Assembly (NCBI GenBank): GCA_949126835.1
Contig: OX421499.1
Coordinates: forward strand, 6,029,026 to 6,093,025
Source of the DNA: Anisus vortex
Taxonomy: Eukaryota; Mollusca; Gastropoda; Planorbidae
Direction of reading: 5' to 3'
DNA: 64,000 nt
Below, piece after piece: positions 20,706 through 31,183 of this stretch. The notes below the pieces were generated by a model. The model had not been told where the DNA came from. It ran no database searches and worked only from the letters and a program-made list of their open reading frames with translations. A program made the translations under genes and the position numbers. Within the stretch, counting starts at the first letter, position 1, and every line of letters begins with the position of its first letter.

Positions 20706-21322
20706 ATTATAGATAATACGATGGACCGCTTGCTTTAATATTTCTGCTATTTGATGCCTCGAATATATCTTCTTTTTAGAATTTCCGATCGCACTACGTC
20801 CTTTAGACTTCCGGTTTAGTAATTCGCTAAGATTTAATCACAGATCTATACATCAGTCGATTACACCTAACTTAATGGAAAATTTTAGATTAAAATCGAA
20901 AGTTGTATACAGCGGAAGTCTTTAGGTTATAAGTACACTTTCTTCCCGAGTGGCATTCGGACATGGAATGGGTTGCCTGAACAAACTATGAAAACCAGTA
21001 ACTTAACATCATTTAAAACTTTAATAAAATGTAAGACTAGACTTGGACCACCGATGAGCGTAGGACGCAATAATCTTCTTTATAGAAGGAGCGTCTATAA
21101 TGTATAATATAAGATAAGATAGGAAAGTTTAGGAGTCATTAAAGACAATGTGCACACGGAAAAACAAGTGTTAAGCTCTAAAAATAGAACTTTCATTATA
21201 GTCTTTGATGTGCACCGCAAAACTTGATGACGTATTGAAGGTCGCGCATGCGCAAACTAACTATTCAGCTCTAAAAATATAGCAAGCTGTCCATTTTATT
21301 ATAGGTAGTCTTTGATCAAATC
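20706..21322. mobile_element. MITE-C copy 2, interrupted by a LINE tail
   Basis: The left end carries GATGGACCGCTTGCTTTAAT and the right end TAGCAAGCTGTCCATTTTA, as inverted repeats. The internal text around 20800 (GTCCTTTAGACTTCCGG) matches the filled site of copy 1 without the insertion. Bases 20940-21128 are a LINE 3'-tail copy ending TAAGATAAGATA. Confidence 0.65.
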
Positions 21323-21929
21323 AATATCTTGCGTTTTCTCTTTTTTGGGTGCGTAGCCGTGGGACCAGCTATTTACAATTAATTTTAGCCGGGAGGCCTT
21401 TTGTACATTTGCCCACAAATGATATTGTTGATGAGTTGATGCACAGATTTTAAAGACACTGTTGTTTTCTAGTTGTTGATCAAGTATTTCTGCGACACAC
21501 GTTAGACGTACATATCCAGTATTTCAACAGAGTTCCGCTACGCAAAAGGTTTGGAATTTAAAACAAACTTGTATGCTTGATCATTTGAAGGTCTGTCTTT
21601 TTTGTAGGTGTAAGCCTATTTGTACGATGGCTGTTATATTATCATTTCCCATGATGCAAATGCGGTAAGTTGTTTCATTACTTCTTTTATTGTTTATCTA
21701 ATCTTATATATTTCAGACGCGCCTTCTACAAAGAAGATTAGTGCGTCCTACGCTCATCTTTATTACAGTGTGCGTGACACGTTACCAGGCCTGTACTACT
21801 TGTAGGGTCTGAAATTAGATCAAACTTATGATGACCACACAATCCCATAGTTGTTATGTAAAAGACGTTTCAATAGGATTTATTGACATTGCACACCGAA
21901 AAGCTATGTATTGTAATTATCCTCCATGG
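21323..21929. other. No gene recognised
   Basis: Only short frames occur, the longest being about 60 codons at 21620-21805, with a composition that does not suggest a protein. Confidence 0.4.
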
Positions 21930-22160
21930 TCCGAGTCTAGTCCTGCATCTTTATATATGTTTTAAATGATGTTAAGTTACTGGTTTTGCTGGTTTGTTCA
22001 GGCAACCCAATCCATGCCCGAATGCCACTCGTTTGGGGTTAATTTTATTTCTACTAAAGAGAAAAACCAAAGCAAGACTAGACTCAGACCACGGTTTACC
22101 GTAGGACGCAATAATCTACCTTAAAAAAGGGAGCATCTGTAACATATAAGATAAGATAAC
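21930..22160. repeat. Two LINE 3'-tail scraps, head to head
   Basis: Bases 21930-22040 match the LINE tail family on the minus strand. Bases 22070-22160 match it on the plus strand, ending ATAAGATAAGATA. They have opposite orientations with about 30 bases between them. Confidence 0.6.
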
Positions 22161-23539
22161 GCACTGTCAATGTATCGAACATTTCTCGTGGCGTCATAAT
22201 GCGACATTTGAACTGCATGATGTTGGTAAATGAGGCTAGTGAAGCATCATTCACAAGTTTGCATAGCATACTGGGGAGGGAGGGTATTGTGTGGCCATCA
22301 CAATTCACAGCCGCGTTCACTTATCCGCATTTAATGCCAGGTATCATTTAGAACAGGGTTAACTCAAAGACAGCCCCGGATGCAGTAAAACCAAAAAAAA
22401 AAAAAAAGAACTTATTGGGTTAACCTTGAAACGCGAGACGTCAAGGAGGCGCTATAGTTAGTCCATCATATGTAGACTCACCTGCTACTGATCACCACTA
22501 GGCGGATTATGTGGCCATCCGCCTATGCTTTACCCCAACTAAAGTCAGGTACCCAGCTCTGATGAAGGATGATGAAGTGACGGGGTAGAACTGGGAATCC
22601 GACTGGGATAGTTAAACGTTTTTAAGACCTACTGTAGAATGTTATTTGCGTATATAACTTCTTTATGTCTATAAAATAATCAACACTTGAGCTACTGTTT
22701 CAAGTAAAAACACAAGTCTGTTTAATCATATATTATCACATAGAAATTCATAAGTTCATTTTTACACTTCACATACGTCTACTCTCTTCTAAATCTTAAA
22801 TCAACTGTCCTCTAAACATGAAATTAACTGACCTGGTAACCATTTAGTTCATGCTAAATCATGCCTATTTATCATTTCTCATAAATACACACAAACACAG
22901 TTCACACAATCAAAAGAAAATAAAATATCAATTATTGGTGTAAGGGAACTAATCTAAAAAACACACAAAATATTGTCTGTGATGCTTCCCCTTGATTAAA
23001 TATTAATTTAATCACGAACACCTACATTGAGCAATCTCTAATACTGCAATAGCCACATTTTACATAGGTCAAGCAATACAACTATTCAATTGTTAAAAAG
23101 CACTTCAATTACATAATAAAATATATTCATTCCATTTCTGTAAATCACTACAATTACATAATAACATTTATTTTTTTAATTGTTGTAAAGTACAACCGTT
23201 ACGTTGTGGTGACAGTGGGATCGTGTGTAATCACTCAGTCAATAAAACAAACTCAACTCGACTTAACGACAATAGAACATTTAATACTATTTATCACAAT
23301 CTGACGTGACACCAACATGCAGTCTCTCATACGCAGTCTTTCCAGCCAGTCTTCAACAGTGGCACCAGCAGTGACCAATCGTCGCCCCTGTGTAGTTGTA
23401 TTTCTTCTTCTTCTTCGTATTACTGTGGAGACCACGTTATGACCGAGGAAAGAGTCCACAATTTAACTACAATTAAAATAAAAAAAATATCACAAACAAG
23501 AATTATAAACAGATGACTGAGTTTCACATTAGTTTTTAG
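22161..23539. other. Mostly featureless; short SINE scrap at 22505-22565
   Basis: Bases 22505-22565 match the SINE middle (CCGCCTATGCTTTACCCCAA). Bases 22600-23200 are AT-rich and might be LTR-like, but I cannot show ends. No credible gene is present. Confidence 0.4.
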
Positions 23540-23925
23540 TCCAGCCCTTCAGTGAAGATTTGAAAGCCGTCATAGTAGGGGCAGTGATGGAGGCTGTGGT
23601 CCAGGGTGTTCCACAGCCTAATGGCTGACGGATAAAAAAGAATATTTGTAGACGTCGGTGCGTGCGTGTGGGACATGCAGTTTGAGCTGATAACCTCTGG
23701 TACAGCGGGGCACCTGTTGGATGCTACCTGGCTGTGTGGACATTTCCACGTTGCGGTTCATGATCTTGTACATAGTGGTGACCTTATTAATCGCCCTGCG
23801 GTGTTGTAAAAGCTCGAGTTAGAGTTTGGTTACCAAAGCAGAAGCGCTTATTTTAAGGCCATAGTCCTGTAAGATACGACGTGCTGCTCGACTTATACCC
23901 CGACTCATGCCCCACAATACATTGC
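23540..23925 (-). mobile_element. LINE C-terminal remnant
   Basis: The minus strand encodes broken LINE C-terminal text: LLQHRRAINKVTTMYKIMNR, a YQLKLHVPHARTDVYKYSF stretch, and a wrecked AIRLWNSLP-like end. This resembles the jockey/CR1-like LINE C-termini common in invertebrates. Confidence 0.65.
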
Positions 23926-24112
23926 TCTAACTCTAATCATTCATACGTCTCACGAGATTCACTCACAACTTTACAATACATCCCCGCTACGCTACACAAA
24001 ACCCTCTTAGCCCCTTACCCCTAGTCATCACAACGTAATAAAATTATGTATTCTTTCCATTGTTTGCAAAAGCTATATCTTCACACGAAGTACAACCGGA
24101 TGCACTCTTCAG

Positions 24113-24217
24113 ATGAAACTGTTTTGTGCTTTGCTATTTTCGGTGGCAGTAATCATGTCGTTCCAAGTGAGAATGTCCTGTAAGCTCCTCGGCATTGGGG
24201 CCGGTAGCAATGATACG
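24113..24217 (+). CDS. FkbM copy 1, exon 1 (signal anchor)
   Basis: 35 codons, ending phase 0 at ACG followed by the donor GTAGGT. It is homologous to 39349-39456 of copy 2. An upstream ATG (24100) is out of frame and soon meets a stop. Confidence 0.75.
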
Positions 24218-27200
24218 GTAGGTCATCTATAATTTTTATTATTTTTTTTATACTTTTATGCAGTTGGTAATCCAAAACTTTTATACATTTCTATAGTTTT
24301 ATGCTCTTGATACTCTATAACTTTTCTACATTTTTATTCATTTTTGATGTGGGCTATCTATATCTATTCAATTTTTTAAAAATGTTTTTACTGTAGGTAA
24401 TTTATATCTTTTAAAATTTCTATAGTTTTATGCTCTAAGCTTATGTAATCTATAACTTTCCTTTTTAAAAAAAAATAGTTTTATGCTGTAGGTAATCTAT
24501 AACTTTTCTGCTTTTTTATTTATTTATACTGTAGGTATTCTGTATCTTTTCAAAAGTTTTATTTATTTATGCTGAGTAAGTAAGTAAAGTACCCTTCGGA
24601 CCAAAGTGATCATAGGGCCGGTGAAGCAGCGTTCACCAGTTTCTGTGGCCACGGCATACTAGGGGATGTGGGGCCAGCACAATGCCCAGCCGCCTTTACT
24701 TTACCCCAACTAATGTCAGGTACCCATCAGAGCTGGGTAGACTCAGGGACACCCTCAAGTCCTGGGAAAAAATCCCGGCTTCACCAGGATTTGAACCCAG
24801 GACCCTCGGATCGCCAGTCGAACGCGCTGCCGCTCGGCTACCGTGCCCCATATTTATGCTGAAGGTAATGTAAAATTTTTCTAAATTCTTGATGAGCTAA
24901 TTCGATTGCCAGCAGAGGTTTTCCAAAACCTTTTTCGCAGTTTTTCTGTTTTATTTTCGAACGTACGATTAATGCAATATTGTTCTCTATCCATATAGTT
25001 TTATAGAGAAGAGAAAATCTCTATATAGTAACTAGAATCAATAGAACCCATTTGTATAGGCTAACACTATCATCTAAGGTCCTTTGGGTTCCTTGTGGAA
25101 CATAGGGTCTCTGTCAAAGCCCGCCACTCTCCACGGTCCAGTCGCTTCAATTCTTCCCAGCTCTTTCCAGTTCTTCCAGCCTCATCCAATACACTTACGT
25201 CTCCATGTCAGCTTGGGTCTTCCTCTACGTCGTTTGCCCTGGAGGGGGGGGGGAGTTCCACTCTAAGGCTTGTCTCGCTCTGTTGTTGTTATATTTCCTG
25301 AGGGTGTGTCCAATCCATCTCCACTTCCTTTCCATGATTTGTTGTTCTACTGCTCCCTGCCCACCCCTCTCTCACAGCTTGGATTTTTTTTACCTTGTCG
25401 ATCCATTTAATTCCAGTATATTTCTTAGGCATCTGTTAACAAAGGTCAGGAGTATATTTCTTGTTATCTCTGTCGTTCGCCATGTTTCGGACCCATAAAG
25501 TAGGACCGTTTAAACACATAAAAATGCGTCGATTATTTTTTTTATTGTATATTATGTCTGGAAATCTAGAGGCCTACTAATGCAAGAACGCATATTTAAA
25601 TGCTTTTTTTTTTTCAAAATTATAAATTTAACCTTCAAAAACACTTTAATTAACTTTTTGGTGTTAAGTTGATTACTAGTCAAATCTACAAATTGTAAGA
25701 CGTAAAGGAAATCCTCGAAAAGTCTAGTTTATAAGTCCAGTTATGCTTAAGGTAGGCTACATTTTTTTCAAAATCCACTACTCATCCAAAGCTAAATAAA
25801 CTTTTGTACTTTTCTTTCTTTATTACTTCGTTTTTCTTTTAACCCGATTATTCTAGTCATTGAGAGAAATTAGCCCCTCTTTGGGTAGGCCACACAATCA
25901 TACATCCAAAGAATCACTCAAGCTGTCATCGAGTCTCAACATCTGGAGAAACAAGACCGTGCACCTTCATCCTGACGTCAACATAGTTCCCTCAACTCTG
26001 CCCGAGTATTTTGTGTTGCCCTACCAGGATTGCGTCCCTTTGCCCATGTCCCCCAAGAATGGAGTTGTCGTCTGCGTGTACCCTGTGGAAGAAGACATCT
26101 GGGTTTCTGGTACACTCAAAGTAAGACTTAATAGATTTACGTTTGGACCTTTGCATTCTTATCGGTGATGCCCCCACCCCTTTTTTCCATTTTTTTCGAC
26201 CCCTCCTCCCCACCTCCAGATTGTCCTATTCCCCCCCCCCCCCCCCCCCCACAAACCAATTTACCCAGAAATGTCATTTTTAAAACCGCGGATTTGAAAA
26301 AAATATTTTGATTTTATTTTGGTTTAAAAAACAAACTAACGTATTTAATTCAATAGAACGTAGTGGTTCCCAGAAAGTGATCCGTGGCGCCTTAACGTTA
26401 ATTCAAGGGAGCAGCGCAAAATACTGCAATGGTATTGGTAATAATTTTTGTTTCTGTTTCGACTCAATGAAATAAAATTTGGAATCTTCGGCGTTACGGG
26501 GAAATATATATATATATTTTAAATGGTACCATGGGAAACCTTATCTCTTAGTGGTCGCGGTGGCGAAACCTTACATCAAAAGATGCGACATGAGTGGCAA
26601 TAATTTTGAGCGTAACAGAAATACTATATTCAATAAGAAAGATATGCTTTTCGTAACTTTTAATTTTACTGTAACAAAATGGTTTTGCTTTGTGTATCGT
26701 TCTGTATTATATCATCGAATTATCTTAAGGTGTTTTTTCGTTTCTTTTGTTTACGTTTTGCTATATAGTCTGGAAAACTTTGGGAGGAGGCACTGGTCCT
26801 ACAGTTTGGAGACTATTTGCAGGTGATAAAACTGGTGTGATAGATCCCGCGGACAATATTTCGACAGTGAGACTAATTCTTATAGAGCAGGGGTCTCAAA
26901 CACGCGGGCCGCATGCGGCCTACCGAGCGTTTTTTTTTTGTAACCCCACCAGTAAGCTTACCAAAAATGTACTAAGATAACTTGATATAGATATAATAGA
27001 TAAATAAATTGATATATATATATATACATCTATTTTTAACCAATGTTAGAGAGGCACGGCATGATATCGTTGTCACAGCATGCTTTGATATCTACGGTTG
27101 ATATGAATCTAACAAGTACTCAAGCGTCTCTAACATCCCTGTGAAGTTGGTTCACGTAGGTTCGTAAGGACCAATAGAAATCAAACAATTTTAAGACCCC

Positions 27201-29660
27201 GAGGTTTAGATATATATATTATAATGTACCATCATTATCATTGGCTCTATTTTCTGCTAATTAAAGTTGTTTTTTTCTTGTGTTAAAACAGGGGCATTTT
27301 TTTCATAAGTTTAAAGTTAGGCGATCCCTTTATCGATAGTTTCTTCCAGAATTCCAATAATCAAGTGGATTACCACCCCTCCCACCCCTGAGAAATCACG
27401 ATCGTTATCTGCTCCGACACGTAACAATATAGATAGAGTGATAAAACGATAGAGAACTAAATAGATTTTTCTTGTGTTAAAACAGGAGCATTTTTTTCAT
27501 AAGTTTAAAGTTAGGCGATCCCTTTATCAATAGTTTCTTCCAGAATTCCAATAATCAAGTGGATTACCACCCCTCCCACCCCTGAGAAATCACGATGGTT
27601 ATCTGCTCCGACACGTAACAATATATATAGAGTGATAAAACGATAGAGAACTAAATAGATAGATAAATAGATTCTGATATACAGATAAATAGATAGAGAG
27701 ATGAATAGATAGATAAAGAGATTCTGATAGATAAATAAATAGAGAAATATATAGAGAGAAATAAAAAGTTAGATAAATAGATAGATAAAAAGATAGAGAG
27801 ATGAATAAATAGATAAATAGATAGATAAATAATTAAATAGATAGTTCAATAGAGAGATTGACCAAAAGGCGGATAGATAGGGCCTACATTTTAATAGATA
27901 TATAGAGAAATAGAGACGTTAACAGATAGATAGATACATATATATATATTATATACATAGTAGAGAATTCAATCGACAGATAGAAAGACATACATATTGA
28001 TATATTAAAAGATGTATAATTAAACAGAATGATTGAGAGTTAGAAAGATACAAGAGCTAGATAAATACAAATCTTGTATTGTAACCCATAAATATTCTTT
28101 TTCCAAGCGTTTTCCAGACATGGTCTTTGTAGACATCGGCAGCAACATTGGGGAGTACACGCTGTACGCCGCAGCCATGGGGCGCCGGGCGCTGGCCGTG
28201 GAGATGCTGCCGAGGAATGTCCAGCACATCCAGACGGCCCTGAGGATCAGTGGGCTAGGACCGGAAGTGACCATCGTGAACAACGCCCTATACAGTGACC
28301 ATCAAGTGCTTACTGCCAAAATTCCAGAGTATGTCCATTTAGACAAATAGCTTACATTTGGTTATTAATTAAATATTTAGATGTTTTGTCCGGACTGTAG
28401 TGCCCGCAGAATCTCCAGACAAACAGTTGGCTTATATAATGTAAAGAATAACACAAGAGTTAGATACTTGATGTATAGATGGAACTAATGGAATAGGTTG
28501 CATTAAAGGAATCCTGAAATTTTCATCAGCATCATCATCAATCCCATGACCGTTAAGATCGTTGGGGGGAGCGAATGGACACTTCGGTTGTCAACTTTCT
28601 CCACTTTTGCCTATCTTGCGCGGTTGTCAATAGTTGAGTCAACTGCAGCCCTGTCCAATCCTTGACATTGTCGAACGAGCATCTCCGCTGACGGCCTCTC
28701 CTACGCTCACCTTCCACCGTGCCCTGGAGGATTGTTTTTGTCAGACTAGTGTGCCGCAACACATGACCGAACCATGTCAGTTTGTCAGAAAGGGCTAGGG
28801 GGATTTTTTCGTCATTAGGCCGCATACGGAATTCGACACAACTCGATGGGCCGCACATTTTGAAAATTAATTTGCATTATTCATATAATGGTTGTAAAAA
28901 GAAATCGACGTTAGAGGCTATGTGGATATACTCATGGGAATCCTCCCGATCAGGAAACAATGTCCCAGCCTTCACCAGAATTCGTATTTCGAACGACGAA
29001 CTCTCTACCGCTTGACGAACGTGGCCCATCAGTGCCCCTCACATAGCGGAGGGCAGAGGGGGCATATGCCAGGGGGGGCACACTTCCAGGGAAGGGGGAG
29101 GGCGGCAAATGTAGTATACATATAGCAAATATTTCACTAAGCAAGCAGTTACAGTATGCAAGGGGGCGGCGCTGAAATTTCTGCCCTGGGGCGCTACATA
29201 AGCTTCTAAACGCTCTGTGGCCCATCCAGTCTTTAAAAAGTGTATATTAGGATTTTTTTTTTGGGTTCACAGGATAAACGTTGGCGGAACAGGCCTGGAA
29301 AACTCCCAGACCGTTCTTGATGGAGGCGCAGCCAAAGACAACGGCACGGTGTATGTCCACACAATCTGCATGGACGACCTGGTCCCTCTGCTGGAAGGCT
29401 CGCTGGCCTTCGTGAAGATGGACATAGAGAACAGCGAGCACCACGCTCTGAGGGGCGCCCGGGCGTTCTTCCAGAAGGTCAACGTGCAGGTGGTTCAGAT
29501 GGAGTGGCTGGAAAAACGAACGAAGGCCGAGGGTTTTGAGATCTTGCAATTTATGTACTCGTCGGGGTACGTGTTGTCAGCATTCCCCAACACTTATATA
29601 CCCGTTGATACAAATAATGTAACTGGTGATGTCTTTTTCATTAAATTGATATATTTTTGA
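24113..29660 (+). CDS. FkbM-family methyltransferase, five exons, intact (copy 1)
   Basis: Exons: 24113-24217, 25857-26120, 26769-26822, 28108-28328 and 29273-29660, giving 343 residues. All introns are GT-AG. Junction phases are 0, 0, 0 and then a split GA|G codon. Residues 1-16 ([16 protein letters not shown]) form a hydrophobic signal anchor, so the enzyme is predicted to face the ER/Golgi lumen or be secreted. An N-glycosylation sequon NKT at 67-69 fits this. The FkbM (Methyltransf_21) core starts in exon 4 with the SAM-binding motif [14 protein letters not shown] (147-160) and the acidic residue of AVEMLPRN (E173). Exon 5 has [17 protein letters not shown], the usual FVKIDVEG.E..L.G motif. 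FkbM enzymes transfer methyl from SAM to hydroxyl groups. The substrate is unknown; a glycan O-methyltransferase is a reasonable guess for a snail. The start is the only in-frame ATG before the anchor. A pseudogenised paralogue lies downstream. Confidence 0.85.
24218..24575 (+). repeat. Degenerate tandem repeat of splice-donor-like text in intron 1
   Basis: Starting at the exon 1 donor, units of roughly 50-60 bases resemble TATGCTGTAGGTAATCTATA followed by a CTTTT-rich stretch. The donor core GTAGGTAAT is recognisable in at least three units (near 24394, 24492 and, as GTAGGTATT, 24531). Copy 2 has a similar array at 39457-39730. Confidence 0.7.
24576..24851 (-). mobile_element. Full-length SINE, minus strand, with 11-bp TSD
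   Basis: A complete copy of the 14530-14799 family in intron 1. The target duplication ATTTATGCTGA lies at 24565-24575 and 24852-24862. The tail on the plus strand reads GTAAGTAAGTAAAGTACC, and the B box is GGTTCAAATCC on the minus strand. Confidence 0.88.
25078..25505 (-). mobile_element. LINE 3' end, minus strand, in intron 1
   Basis: The minus strand encodes text like [28 protein letters not shown], then a G/C run, and ends [13 protein letters not shown]. It is the same LINE family as 19665-19945 and is degenerate. Confidence 0.78.
25857..26120 (+). CDS. FkbM copy 1, exon 2
   Basis: 88 codons between acceptor TTATTCTAG and donor GTAAGA. It encodes [20 protein letters not shown] and [20 protein letters not shown]. 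It has the same length as copy 2 exon 2 (264 bp), with about 77 percent amino-acid identity by eye. Confidence 0.88.
26121..26768 (+). other. FkbM copy 1 intron 2
   Basis: It contains a 20-base poly-C tract at 26231-26250 and a hAT-end-like GTAGTGGTTCCCAGAAAGTG at about 26361. Its distal half is still alignable to copy 2 intron 2 (for example CAATGGTATTG and GTAACTTTTA texts near 44493 and 44597), so the gene duplication included introns. Confidence 0.65.
26769..26822 (+). CDS. FkbM copy 1, exon 3 (micro-exon)
   Basis: A 54-base exon encoding [18 protein letters not shown], between CTATATAG and GTGATA. Copy 2 has a 54-base counterpart at 45898-45951. It reads straight on from exon 2 and into exon 4 in phase 0. 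Confidence 0.82.
26886..26945. repeat. hAT-type element end in intron 3
   Basis: The text CAGGGGTCTCAAACACGCGG followed by GCCGCATGCGGCC is typical of one end of hAT/Charlie-like elements. I did not find the matching right end, so this is a solo end. Confidence 0.5.
27273..27663. repeat. 204-bp tandem duplication in intron 3
   Basis: Two near-identical units offset by 204 bases, seen from the repeated TCTTGTGTTAAAACAGG and TGCTCCGACACGTAACAATA texts. The right unit runs into a GATA microsatellite. Confidence 0.85.
27655..28000. repeat. (GATA)n-like microsatellite in intron 3
   Basis: Irregular AGATAGATAAATAGATAG-type repeats. A similar array occupies the same intron of copy 2 (46130-46460), so it predates or travelled with the gene duplication. 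Confidence 0.85.
28108..28328 (+). CDS. FkbM copy 1, exon 4 (SAM-binding motif)
   Basis: 221 bases, starting CGTTTTCCAGACATGG after TTTTTCCAAG and ending GA before GTATGT. It encodes [20 protein letters not shown] and [15 protein letters not shown]. Identity with copy 2 is about 86 percent. Confidence 0.9.
28540..28860 (-). mobile_element. LINE C-terminal remnant in intron 4
   Basis: The minus-strand frame 28553-28858 encodes [40 protein letters not shown] and [11 protein letters not shown]. This is the typical LINE C-terminus seen in many invertebrate genomes. Confidence 0.8.
28945..29030 (-). repeat. Degenerate SINE head in intron 4
   Basis: The plus strand reads CCAGCCTTCACCAGAATTCG, then ACGAACTCTCTACCGCTTGACGA, resembling the head of the SINE on the minus strand with several changes. 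Confidence 0.5.
29273..29660 (+). CDS. FkbM copy 1, exon 5 (C-terminal half)
   Basis: The acceptor is GGGTTCACAG; the first base completes the split GAG codon. It encodes [31 protein letters not shown] and [20 protein letters not shown], and ends with TGA. A second sequon, NVT, lies near the C-terminus. Confidence 0.9.
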
Positions 29661-29759
29661 ACTTTGAATCGATTTCTTGTTGTTGTTTAGTTTCATAATT
29701 TAATGCGGTTTGTTTATGCATTGCAGTAAACATTGACCAAGGGAGTAGGTAACTTTGTG

Positions 29760-29840
29760 TTAACCCTTACAGTCCCGGGCGCGTATATAGCGGAACTGAA
29801 GGCAGCATAGATAGAAGTAGGTCGGTACGGGAATGGTTAA
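29760..29840. mobile_element. 73-bp TTAA-flanked MITE, second copy
   Basis: Bases 29764-29836 lie between TTAA at 29760-29763 and 29837-29840. In reverse complement they match 3041-3113 at 71 of 73 positions. The copy sits about 100 bases after the FkbM stop codon, perhaps in its 3' untranslated region. Confidence 0.85.
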
Positions 29841-29930
29841 ACTTATATTATACGTCCACATACATTTTACATTTCGGGCAATTTTCGGGTGGGAGCAGAG
29901 GCAATTTTCTGAATGAAACATGAATTTCTG

Positions 29931-29936
29931 AATAAA
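29931..29936 (+). terminator. Candidate polyadenylation signal for FkbM copy 1
   Basis: AATAAA about 270 bases after the stop. No transcript evidence is available, and AATAAA is frequent by chance in AT-rich DNA. Confidence 0.3.
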
Positions 29937-30200
29937 TAGATAAATGGGCTACTGGATTGATGGATATGTATAGAACCGTGTATAGGATAAATGGATGATT
30001 ATCTGGGTAACTGGATAAATCAATCAATTTGTGAATGGATTTAAGGCTAAATGAATGGATTCATGGATAAATGGGTTACTGGATAGATGGATAGGTAAAG
30101 AACCATGTGAATAGATTAATTAATTATTATCTATGTGACTGGATAAACGGGATCAATTTGTGAATGGATTTATGGCTAAATGAATGTCTTGGTAATGAAT
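29935..30200. repeat. About 127-bp tandem duplication downstream of FkbM copy 1
   Basis: TAAATGGGCTACTGGAT at 29941 recurs as TAAATGGGTTACTGGAT at 30068, with matching flanking TGGATAAAT-type text. There are two diverged units. Confidence 0.75.
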
Positions 30201-31183
30201 GGATGGTACATTTATTATATTATTAAGAATAAACATTAGTTATAAATGAAAAATTTTGTATACATTAACTTTTCCAACATAACAAACAACACACACACAA
30301 AACTAACATGTTTATTTTCAATATATTATAATTATAATATAATATAGCGTAAAAATATGTTCACGGTAAAAGCACTGATACACATTTAATTTGAAAAAGC
30401 CCTACTTCAGAGCTCTTCAGCTTTTGTCGTTTAAACATTCACAAAGTGTAAAATATCCAAGCAGACGACATGACTGGCAACCTGGCAAACCTTGACAAAG
30501 GCCGAAGAGCTTCCGAATTACGACGTTTAAATACGTAAACAGATTAATGCTTACACTGCTTTAATATAATTTTTTTTACAATTATTGCGTTAAACTGAAT
30601 ACAAATGTTATTGAAATTATCTTTTTTTTTAAAATATAACAAGTTACAGTGACTGTACACACGTTCTAATTGATTATAGCGTGAACAAGAGCTTACACAA
30701 ACAACAGGGGTCCCTCGACGTCATAACAACATAGTATAATATTTCGTAGTATAAGTCTTTGCCAATATGTACATTTGGACAACATCTGGCAAGCGACACA
30801 CCTGTTCTCCACTCTGAGATAGTGAATTATACAAAAAGTGTCTTTCGGTGTAACAATTTTTTTTTCAGCGAGATTTTTGCGCCTCCTACCCAGTCCCCTC
30901 CCTACCCCTCCTCCCTCTTGTTCTATTCCCGGGAATCGCTTAGAATGTTCTTTAGTGTTAATTCACTCACACCAGATTTCTATTCACGAAGGCCTACTAG
31001 GTTTAGACATGTAAACATATATTATAAGGTATGGATATTTGCTCATGAGACAAAACCATTCAATACTGTATATCATGCACCCATGGTAAGTTTGTGCACA
31101 CGCGTTTTTTTACAATTAAAGTTGTTGGTTTGGTTACAATACCGATTTTTTCAACGTATCACACGCCACGTTAACAGGGGCGT
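30201..31183. other. No gene recognised; lead-in to satellite
   Basis: AT-rich sequence up to about 30880, then a mixed stretch leading into the 12-bp satellite. A plus-strand frame opens at 30759 and runs on into the satellite, but its unique part resembles no protein I know. Confidence 0.45.

Noticed and set aside
23253..23459. 68-residue minus-strand Arg-rich frame
   Set aside because: No family resemblance, low-complexity arginine run from a TTC repeat, and no exon signals.
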